Shown in pieces: positions 1 to 5,077 of a DNA stretch of 5,725 bases. Source of the DNA: Halorhodospira sp. (GTDB taxonomy: Bacteria; Pseudomonadota; Gammaproteobacteria; Nitrococcales; Halorhodospiraceae); assembly GCA_007127935.1 (NCBI GenBank), contig SKYL01000216.1, forward strand, positions 1 through 5,725, written 5' to 3'. Each line of letters starts with the position of its first letter. The first letter of the stretch is position 1. Made by a program: the position numbers and the translations under genes. The notes under the pieces were generated by a model. It saw nothing but the letters and a program-made list of their open reading frames with translations, had not been told where the DNA came from and did no database searches.

Positions 1-358
1 CGCAGAGCTTGGAGAAGATCTCCGGCGCCTTGAGCTGCTCCAACGTCAGCACCTCGGATGGAATAGTGCGGAAGACCGCGCCCATGCCGCGGCTCTGGTT
101 GAAGACGTTGACGCGGAAGCGGGCCAGTTCCGGCACCTCGAAGGAGAAGTCGGCCTCCAGGTGCTCCTCGAAGTTCCTCCGCTGCTGGTCGTTCATGATG
201 TCGTAGACCAGCTCTTTGACCCCTTTCTCGTCGAGTTCGGGCACATTGATTCGACGGATATCGCCGTCGACCCGTATCATCGGCGGCACCCCTGCTGAGA
301 TATGCAGGTCCGAGGCGCCGTTCTTGACGCAAAAGGCGAGTAGATCGGTGGCGTCCAT
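1..358 (-). CDS. pilT: Type IV pilus retraction ATPase PilT, N-terminal part (cut by window edge)
   Basis: PilT is the cytoplasmic hexameric ATPase that depolymerises type IV pili during twitching motility. Reading the minus strand from the ATG at 358-356 gives about 119 residues with no stop before the window edge. The start matches the PilT family closely: MDATDLLAF, then GASDLHISAG, PPMIRVDGDIRRIN, YDIMNDQQR, DFSFEVPELARFRVN and a GAVFRTIPS segment. These form the PAS-like N-terminal domain. The Walker A/B ATPase core, expected from about residue 130 of a protein near 345 residues, lies outside the window. The start is supported by a G/A-rich ribosome binding site (GGGGGGAAGAG on the minus strand) a few bases upstream. 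It is transcribed divergently from yggS across 48 bases, a familiar arrangement in gammaproteobacteria. PilU is the main paralogue to exclude, but the N-terminal sequence and position beside yggS favour PilT. Confidence 0.95.
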   Translation of the reverse strand, partial: MDATDLLAFCVKNGASDLHISAGVPPMIRVDGDIRRINVPELDEKGVKELVYDIMNDQQRRNFEEHLEADFSFEVPELARFRVNVFNQSRGMGAVFRTIPSEVLTLEQLKAPEIFSKLC

Positions 359-406
359 GACTCTTCCCCCCAAGTAAAGTAGGCAACAAGGTACTCGACT
401 CGGTAA
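359..406. promoter_or_regulatory. Divergent intergenic region between pilT and yggS
   Basis: These 48 bases are the only non-coding sequence between two divergent genes, so promoter elements for both must lie here or reach into the coding sequences. It contains the pilT ribosome binding site as a C-run at 366-371 on the plus strand. I could not find a convincing -35/-10 pair in either direction. TAAAGT at 375-380 resembles a -10 box for yggS but has no matching -35 box at the right spacing. The call as a regulatory region rests on gene geometry, not on recognised boxes. Confidence 0.4.
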
Positions 407-1105
407 ATGCCGGACAAGACAGACGGGATTGATCAATGCCTCACCGCCGTCCGCGAACGCATCCGCGCCGCCGAGACGCGGTTCGGCCGCGCCCCCGGCA
501 GCGTGACCCTGCTGGCGGTGAGCAAGCGCCACCCGGCGGCGGCGATCCGCGCCGCCCACGCCGCCGGACAGACAGCGTTCGGCGAGAATTACCTCCAGGA
601 GGCGGCGGCGAAGCAGGATGAGCTGGCCGACCTGGAACTTTGTTGGCATTTCATCGGGGCGATCCAGTCCAACAAGACGCGGGAGGCGGCGGCCCGCTTC
701 CATTGGGTCCACACCGTGGACCGGCCGAAGATCGCCCGGCGGCTCGGGGCGCAGCGGCCGGAATCGCTGGCGCCGCTCCAAGTCTGCATCCAGGTCAACG
801 TGGACGGCGCCCCCGGCAAGGCGGGCTGCCGCCCGGAGGATGTGGCGGCGGTGGCGGCGGCGGTGGAGGAGCAACCCCGGCTGCAACTGCGGGGGTTGAT
901 GACCCTCCCCGATTCCGCCGATGACTTCGAGACCCAGCGGCGACCCTTCGCCCGTCTGCGGGAGATCTTTGAAACACTGGTGTCCGCCGGCCATTCGCTG
1001 GATACACTGTCCATGGGCATGACCGGGGATCTGGAGGCGGCGGTGGCGGAAGGGGCCACGCTGGTGCGGATTGGCACCGCCCTCTTCGGACCCCGCAACC
1101 CATGA
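407..1105 (+). CDS. yggS: YggS/PROSC family PLP homeostasis protein
   Basis: This 232-residue protein belongs to the YggS/PLPBP family, single-domain fold-type III proteins that bind pyridoxal 5'-phosphate and buffer its supply; no enzymatic reaction is established. The PLP lysine is K40 in LLAVSK. Family motifs follow in order: FGENYLQE (58-65), WHFIGAIQSNK, a VNVDGAPGKAG segment, LRGLMTLP, SMGMTGD (202-208) and VRIGTALFG near the C-terminus with R221. The length is usual for the family. T206 replaces the serine common in the SMGMS motif, which keeps a hydroxyl. ATG 407 is preceded directly by an in-frame TAA (404-406), so no longer start is possible. The Shine-Dalgarno is weak: only AAGG at 388-391, about 15 bases upstream. 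It is the first gene of the plus-strand run, 15 bases before proC, the classic yggS-proC pairing. Confidence 0.95.
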   Translation: MPDKTDGIDQCLTAVRERIRAAETRFGRAPGSVTLLAVSKRHPAAAIRAAHAAGQTAFGENYLQEAAAKQDELADLELCWHFIGAIQSNKTREAAARFHWVHTVDRPKIARRLGAQRPESLAPLQVCIQVNVDGAPGKAGCRPEDVAAVAAAVEEQPRLQLRGLMTLPDSADDFETQRRPFARLREIFETLVSAGHSLDTLSMGMTGDLEAAVAEGATLVRIGTALFGPRNP

Positions 1106-1120
1106 CCCACAGGGGGAGCC

Positions 1121-1951
1121 ATGACTGAACCACCAAACATCGCCTTTATCGGCGGCGGCAACATGACGCGCTCACTGGCGGGGGGGCTGGTGGCCGACGG
1201 CTACCCGGCCCAGCGCATCACTGTGGCGGAACCGAACCCAGAGCAGCGCCAGGCCCTGGCTGACGACCTGGGGGTGACCGTCACCGCCGACAATCCGGAA
1301 GCGGTCTCCCGCGCCCAGACCGTGGTCCTGGCGGTCAAACCGCAGGTGATCCACGAGGTGGCGGAACAGATCGGCGGCGCCGTGGCCGCCGGCGGGCCGC
1401 TGGTGATCTCCATCGCCGCCGGGGTCCTGCTGCACGACATTGAGCGGTGGCTCGGCGGCACGCCGGCTGTGGTGCGGACTATGCCCAACACGCCCTCCCT
1501 GGTGCAGAGCGGCGCCACGGCGCTGGTGGCCAATGCGCGGGTCACGCCGGAGCAACGGGACGAGGCCGAATCGCTGCTGCGGGCGGTGGGTTTGACGCTG
1601 TGGCTCGAAGACGAGAGATTACTCGACGCGGTGACCGCGGTCTCCGGTAGCGGCCCGGCCTACTTCTTCCTGCTCATGGAGGCGCTGGAGGAAGCGGGGG
1701 TGGCCCAGGGGCTGGAGCGGGAGGCGGCGCGGCTGCTCACCCTGGAGACGGCCATCGGCGCGGCGAAAATGGCACTGGAGTCGCCGGAACCCCCGAGCCG
1801 CCTGCGGGAGCGGGTCACCTCGCCGGGGGGCACCACGGAACAAGCGTTGCGGGTCCTGGAGGACGGAGACCTGCGCGGACTCATGGGGCGCGCGGTGGCG
1901 GCAGCCGCCCGCCGGGCGCGGGAGCTGGGCAAGATGCTGGGAGAGCGCTGA
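1121..1951 (+). CDS. proC: Pyrroline-5-carboxylate reductase
   Basis: ProC reduces 1-pyrroline-5-carboxylate to L-proline with NAD(P)H, the final step of proline synthesis, in the cytoplasm. The 276-residue product has normal length. The N-terminal Rossmann domain begins with FIGGGNM (9-15), the dinucleotide-binding glycine loop, followed by AVKPQ (71-75) and RTMPNTP (119-125). The C-terminal helical dimerisation domain carries VSGSGPAYFF (from 174) and TSPGGTTEQA (from 233), the segments that form the pyrroline carboxylate site. ATG 1121 has a strong AGGGGGAG ribosome binding site about 4 bases upstream and starts 15 bases after the yggS stop. The stop codon abuts the yggT start with no gap, so yggS, proC and yggT are probably one transcript. 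Nothing in the sequence suggests loss of function. Confidence 0.96.
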   Translation: MTEPPNIAFIGGGNMTRSLAGGLVADGYPAQRITVAEPNPEQRQALADDLGVTVTADNPEAVSRAQTVVLAVKPQVIHEVAEQIGGAVAAGGPLVISIAAGVLLHDIERWLGGTPAVVRTMPNTPSLVQSGATALVANARVTPEQRDEAESLLRAVGLTLWLEDERLLDAVTAVSGSGPAYFFLLMEALEEAGVAQGLEREAARLLTLETAIGAAKMALESPEPPSRLRERVTSPGGTTEQALRVLEDGDLRGLMGRAVAAAARRARELGKMLGER

Positions 1952-2530
1952 ATGGCATCCTCGTACTGGGCCAACCCGCTGATCTTTTTGATCAGCACGG
2001 CCATGACTCTCTATCTGTTGGCGCTGATGCTGCGCTTTTTGCTGCAAACGGTGCGCGCCGATTTTCTCAATCCGATCTCTCAATTCCTGGTACGTGCCAC
2101 CTCGCCGGTACTCAACCCGGTGCGGCGGTTCATCCCCGGGCTGTGGGGCATCGACTTGGCGGCCATCGTCCTCATGTTGGCGATCCAGGCCGCCGGGCTC
2201 TACTTGGTCTTCTACATCGCCTTCGGCCAGTGGGCGCCGGCAGGGCCGCTGTTGGTGGAATCCGCCGGAAGGCTCCTGGGGCTGCTGCTCAACCTCTACA
2301 CCGTATTGATCCTCATCGGTGTCATCGTCAGTTGGGTGAACCCCATGGCGAGCCACCCGGGGCTGCACCTGCTCCACCAACTCATCGATCCGGTGATGCG
2401 GCCCATCCGCTCGTTCCTGCCGGACATGGGCGGACTCGATCTCTCGCCGATGGTGGCGCTGATCCTGATCCACTTGGTACGGATGATGGTGGCCTATCCG
2501 CTGCGCGGCCAGATCCCGTTGCCGATGTAG
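1952..2530 (+). CDS. yggT: YggT family integral membrane protein
   Basis: This 192-residue hydrophobic protein belongs to the YGGT family (Pfam YGGT), inner-membrane proteins of poorly defined function. In E. coli yggT is linked genetically to osmotic tolerance, and in plants and cyanobacteria relatives affect nucleoid or plastid organisation. Four hydrophobic segments are visible at about residues 9-31, 68-91, 105-128 and 164-182. The protein is an internal duplication. The first copy has SPVLNPVRRFIPG then GIDLAAIV, and the second has DPVMRPIRSFLPD then GLDLSPMV; this two-copy form is typical of proteobacterial members. ATG 1952 follows the proC TGA with no gap, and the ribosome binding site GGGAGAG lies within the last proC codons, indicating coupled translation. 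The TAG stop at 2528-2530 lies in the first unit of a tandem repeat. Confidence 0.93.
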   Translation: MASSYWANPLIFLISTAMTLYLLALMLRFLLQTVRADFLNPISQFLVRATSPVLNPVRRFIPGLWGIDLAAIVLMLAIQAAGLYLVFYIAFGQWAPAGPLLVESAGRLLGLLLNLYTVLILIGVIVSWVNPMASHPGLHLLHQLIDPVMRPIRSFLPDMGGLDLSPMVALILIHLVRMMVAYPLRGQIPLPM

Positions 2531-2566
2531 GCCAATGTAGGCCAATGTAGACCGTTGCCGATACAG
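2516..2566 (+). repeat. 10-base tandem repeat at the yggT 3' end, flanked by an 11-base direct repeat
   Basis: Three adjacent 10-base units lie at 2521-2530, 2531-2540 and 2541-2550. The last two are identical (GCCAATGTAG) and the first differs by one base (GCCGATGTAG) and supplies the yggT stop codon. The array is flanked by two copies of CCGTTGCCGAT, at 2516-2526 inside yggT and at 2552-2562 downstream. The period is close to one DNA helical turn. The pattern suggests local slippage or duplication at the end of yggT. A role as a binding site is possible but nothing seen shows it. It does not resemble a MetJ box or a SAM riboswitch. Confidence 0.8.
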
Positions 2567-2601
2567 GGCGCGGCCCGATAGACTGTTGCGCTGCCGCTTC
2601 G

Positions 2602-2612
2602 CCTCCGGAGGG
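2602..2612 (+). promoter_or_regulatory. metX ribosome binding site inside a perfect palindrome
   Basis: CCTCCGGAGG at 2602-2611 is a perfect 10-base palindrome. Its right half (GGAGG, extending to GGAGGG at 2607-2612) is the Shine-Dalgarno sequence for the metX ATG at 2616, with short spacing of 3 to 4 bases. Its left half, CCTCC, equals the anti-Shine-Dalgarno core of 16S rRNA. A hairpin in cis could form only about 3 or 4 pairs because there is almost no loop, so sequestration would be weak on its own. It decides the start codon: the TTG at 2586 has no comparable site. Confidence 0.7.
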
Positions 2613-2615
2613 CCG

Positions 2616-3764
2616 ATGGTCAGCAAACTGCCGGCCGACTCCGTCGGTCTGGTCACCCAACACAAAGCGATCTTCGAGGAGCCGCTGTCCCTGGACTGCG
2701 GGCGCACGCTGCCGCGCTACGAGTTGGTCTACGAGACCTACGGCACCCTGAACCGGGAGCGGACCAACGCCATCCTGGTCTGCCACGCCCTCTCCGGCAG
2801 CCACCACGCGGCCGGCTACCACTCGGAGCACGACCGCAAGCCCGGCTGGTGGGAGACGTGCATCGGGCCGGGCAAGCCCCTGGACACCAACCGCTTTTTC
2901 ATTGTCTGCGCCAACAACCTGGGCGGGTGCCACGGCTCCACCGGTCCGGCCACCACCAACCCCGACACCGGCAAGCCGTACGGCGACGACTTTCCGGTGG
3001 TCACGGTCAAAGACTGGGTGCGCAGCCAGGCCCGGCTGGCCGACCAACTGGAGATCAAGCAGTGGGCGGCGGTGGCCGGCGGCAGCCTCGGCGGCATGCA
3101 GGCCATGCAGTGGGCCATCGACTTCCCGCAGCGGTTGCGCCACGCCATCGTCATCGCAGCCGCCCCCAAGCTCTCGGCCCAGAACATTGGCTTCAACGAG
3201 GTGGCCCGCCAGGCGATCATGGCCGACCCCGAGTTCCACGGCGGGCGGTACTACGACCACGACGTCTCGCCCCGGCGGGGCCTCGCCGTCGCACGCATGC
3301 TCGGCCACATCACCTACCTCTCGGACGACGCCATGCGGGCCAAGTTCGGCCGTGACCTGCGGGGCAAGATGAGCTACGACTTCGACGAGGTCGACTTCCA
3401 GGTGGAGAGCTACTTGCGCTACCAGGGACAGCAGTTCGTCCAAGGCTTCGACGCCAATACCTACATGTTGATGACCAAGGCGCTGGACTACTTCGATCCG
3501 GCGGCCGATTACGGCGACGACCTCTCCACCGCGCTCGCCGGTATCGAGTGCGGCACCCTGTTGATCTCGTTTTCCAGCGACTGGCGCTTCGCACCGGAGC
3601 GGTCGGTGGAGATCCTGCGCGCCCTGCTCGATAACGAGAAGCCGGTGAGCTATCTCGAGGTGGAGGCGACCCAGGGCCACGACGCGTTCCTGATGCCGAT
3701 CCCCCGGTACATCGAGGCCTTCTCCGCCTACATGGGGAACGTAGCCCGGGAGTGCGCCCCATGA
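2616..3764 (+). CDS. metX: Homoserine O-acyltransferase MetX (probably succinyl-CoA dependent)
   Basis: MetX transfers an acyl group from acyl-CoA to the hydroxyl of L-homoserine, committing it to methionine synthesis. The 382-residue product is an alpha/beta hydrolase of usual length. Visible motifs are YETYG, the oxyanion-side segment HALSGSHHAAG, NNLGGCHGSTGP, and the nucleophile elbow GGSLGGMQ with catalytic S157. The triad is completed by D322 in SSDWRF and H355 in QGHDAF. The arginine two residues after the catalytic Asp (R324, DWR) is the pattern I associate with gammaproteobacterial MetX enzymes that use succinyl-CoA, so homoserine O-succinyltransferase is the likelier activity; acetyltransferase is the alternative. 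ATG 2616 was chosen over TTG 2586 because GGAGGG lies just upstream and the added ten residues look non-family. It follows yggT by 85 bases and overlaps metW by ATGA, its usual partner. Confidence 0.95.
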   Translation: MVSKLPADSVGLVTQHKAIFEEPLSLDCGRTLPRYELVYETYGTLNRERTNAILVCHALSGSHHAAGYHSEHDRKPGWWETCIGPGKPLDTNRFFIVCANNLGGCHGSTGPATTNPDTGKPYGDDFPVVTVKDWVRSQARLADQLEIKQWAAVAGGSLGGMQAMQWAIDFPQRLRHAIVIAAAPKLSAQNIGFNEVARQAIMADPEFHGGRYYDHDVSPRRGLAVARMLGHITYLSDDAMRAKFGRDLRGKMSYDFDEVDFQVESYLRYQGQQFVQGFDANTYMLMTKALDYFDPAADYGDDLSTALAGIECGTLLISFSSDWRFAPERSVEILRALLDNEKPVSYLEVEATQGHDAFLMPIPRYIEAFSAYMGNVARECAP

Positions 3765-4387
3765 ACCCCGCGACCACCATGAACCCACTGCGCCGCGAAC
3801 TGGAGATCGTCGCCGCCTGGATTCAGCCCGGCGCCCGGGTGCTCGACCTCGGTTGCGGCGACGGCCTGCTGCTGGACTATCTCGTCCACCACAAGGGCGT
3901 CACCGCCTACGGCCTGGAGATCGATCCGGCGAAGGTGGCCCGCTGCATGGAGCGCGGCGTCAACGTGGTCCACGCCGACCTGGACAAGGGCATCCGCGAC
4001 TTCCGCAAGGACAGCTTCGACCACGTCATCCTCAGCCAGGCCCTGCAGGCGGTGCACTATCCCGACAAGCTGTTGGAAGAGGTGCTGCGGGTGGGCCGAG
4101 AGGGGATCATCACCTTCCCCAATATCGGCTACTGGCGGATGCGCTTTCAGTTCATGTTCCACGGTTGCATGCCGCGGGGTCCCGCCCTCCCCTTTGCGTG
4201 GTACAACACGCCGAATATCCGCCTGTGCACGGTGCGCGATTTCGAACACCTCTGCGCCAGTCTCGGCATCGGCATCGTGGAGCGCCGCCTGCTGGACCGG
4301 GCCCACCACTCCCACGTCATCATGAACCTGGCCCCCAACCTGTTCGGCGAGATCGCCCTCTACCGCATCCAGCGGGAGGTGGCATGA
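3761..4387 (+). CDS. metW: Methionine biosynthesis protein MetW
   Basis: MetW is a class I SAM-methyltransferase-fold protein encoded with metX in many proteobacteria. It is needed for, or supports, homoserine acylation by MetX; a methyl transfer reaction has not been established. The 208-residue product shows motif I VLDLGCGDG (27-35), the acidic ribose-binding strand end YGLEID (E53, D55), SQALQAVHYPD (from 92), ITFPN (to 121) and the MetW signature WYNTPNI (from 147). Length and sequence are typical. The start at 3761 uses the ATGA overlap with the metX stop and has GGGAG at 3748-3752, 8 bases away. A second in-frame ATG at 3779 sits closer to the point where family homology starts but has no ribosome binding site. 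The 3' end overlaps the next gene by ATGA as well, implying translational coupling on both sides. Confidence 0.94.
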   Translation: MNPATTMNPLRRELEIVAAWIQPGARVLDLGCGDGLLLDYLVHHKGVTAYGLEIDPAKVARCMERGVNVVHADLDKGIRDFRKDSFDHVILSQALQAVHYPDKLLEEVLRVGREGIITFPNIGYWRMRFQFMFHGCMPRGPALPFAWYNTPNIRLCTVRDFEHLCASLGIGIVERRLLDRAHHSHVIMNLAPNLFGEIALYRIQREVA

Positions 4388-5073
4388 ATCCGGAGCCGGA
4401 GTACGTTCGCTATAACCAGCGGGTGCTGGAGCGCCGGCGGTCGCCCTACCAGGAGATCGTCATCGCCGAAGACCCCAGTGTCGGCCACCTGCTCTATCTC
4501 GACGACGATTTGCAGATCGCCGATCTCGATGAGCCGTATAATCGAGCGCTGGTGGCGCCGTTGCGCGAGCACGGCTGCCTCGACGAGGTATTAATCCTCG
4601 GCGGCGGCGACGGCGGGGTCCTCAAGGTGGCCCTGGAACAGGGGGCGCGGCGGGCGGTGCTGGTGGACATCGACGCCGAGGTGATCGAGCTGTCGAAGCG
4701 GTACCTGCCGAATCTGTGCGGCGACGCCTTCAAGGATCCGCGGGCGGAGGTGGTGGTCGGCGACGCCTTCGCCCGGCTCGACGCCCCCGAGCAGTGGGAC
4801 GGCATCGTCTACGATTTGACGATGGAGCCGGTGGGCGCGGATCGGGGGCGCACCCCCTTTATCCGCGAGATCCTCGACAAGATCGCCCGGCGGCTGCGTC
4901 CCGGCGGCATGCTGACCATGCAGTGCTGCGGGGCGGACGAACCGGAGCTACGGAACGAGATCCGCACCGGCCTCGACCGCACCTTCCCCCGCTGGGGAGA
5001 TTGGCAGGCCGAGATCCCATCGTATGATGTGGAGTGGGTCTTTGCATGGGCCCAAACCCCACGGGAGGAGTGA
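4384..5073 (+). CDS. Divergent spermidine-synthase (aminopropyltransferase) family protein
   Basis: Spermidine synthases transfer an aminopropyl group from decarboxylated SAM to a diamine. This 229-residue protein has their layout: a short N-terminal beta domain ending LDDDLQIADLDEPY (to Y52), then a Rossmann domain with ILGGGDGG (71-78), VDIDAEVIE (94-102), DPRAEVVVGDAF (D127), YDLTMEPVG (143-151) and RLRPGGML. D76, the ribose-binding D95/D97 region, D127 and the probable catalytic D144 are present. It departs from standard enzymes in three ways. It is shorter than the usual 280-odd residues. The conserved Y-H/Q-E-M segment after the beta domain is YNRA. The DSxDP loop reads DLTMEP, with one extra residue and Glu for Asp. 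The C-terminal IPSY..EW resembles the PTY..GxW segment. GGGAGG at 4374-4379 precedes the ATG, which overlaps metW by ATGA. The product could be spermidine, another polyamine or a non-polyamine compound; family is firm, substrate is not. Confidence 0.85.
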   Translation: MNPEPEYVRYNQRVLERRRSPYQEIVIAEDPSVGHLLYLDDDLQIADLDEPYNRALVAPLREHGCLDEVLILGGGDGGVLKVALEQGARRAVLVDIDAEVIELSKRYLPNLCGDAFKDPRAEVVVGDAFARLDAPEQWDGIVYDLTMEPVGADRGRTPFIREILDKIARRLRPGGMLTMQCCGADEPELRNEIRTGLDRTFPRWGDWQAEIPSYDVEWVFAWAQTPREE

Positions 5074-5077
5074 CGCT

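Noticed and set aside
842..870. GGC/GGT-rich tract that could form a two-layer G-quadruplex
   Set aside because: It encodes an Ala/Val/Glu helix in yggS (VAAVAAAVEE) and is explained by GCG-type codon choice; G-runs are only two long.
1180..1186. Run of seven G in proC as a possible phase-variable tract
   Set aside because: It is short, lies in a housekeeping biosynthetic gene, and glycine codons in GC-rich DNA account for it.
2555..2584. Possible metX promoter: TTGCCG and TAGACT spaced about 18 bases
   Set aside because: Each box matches the sigma-70 consensus at only 4 of 6 positions, and the sequence is partly repeat; not enough for a feature.
2531..2615. SAM riboswitch or MetJ operator ahead of metX
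   Set aside because: The gap is too short and lacks the conserved helices of known SAM riboswitches, and no AGACGTCT-like boxes are present.
2586..2615. Longer metX start at TTG 2586
   Set aside because: There is no Shine-Dalgarno at suitable spacing, and the ten extra residues are Arg/Cys-rich and unlike the family, while ATG 2616 has GGAGGG upstream.
1619..2707. Minus-strand open frame opposite proC, yggT and the metX start (about 362 codons)
   Set aside because: It crosses three real genes and the tandem repeat, and the protein is rich in Arg, Gln and His with no family resemblance; a GC-bias shadow.
2382..3788. Long open frame on the minus strand opposite metX (about 468 codons)
   Set aside because: It lies antisense to a clear metX with intact catalytic motifs. 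Long antisense frames are expected in GC-rich genes, and its translation is of biased composition with no recognisable domain.
1186..4666. Five GCTGGTGG octamers matching E. coli Chi, all on the plus strand (1186, 1522, 2845, 4548, 4659)
   Set aside because: The octamer arises readily from Leu-Val (CTG GTG) and similar codons, all genes containing it are on the plus strand, and the Chi sequence of this organism is unknown.
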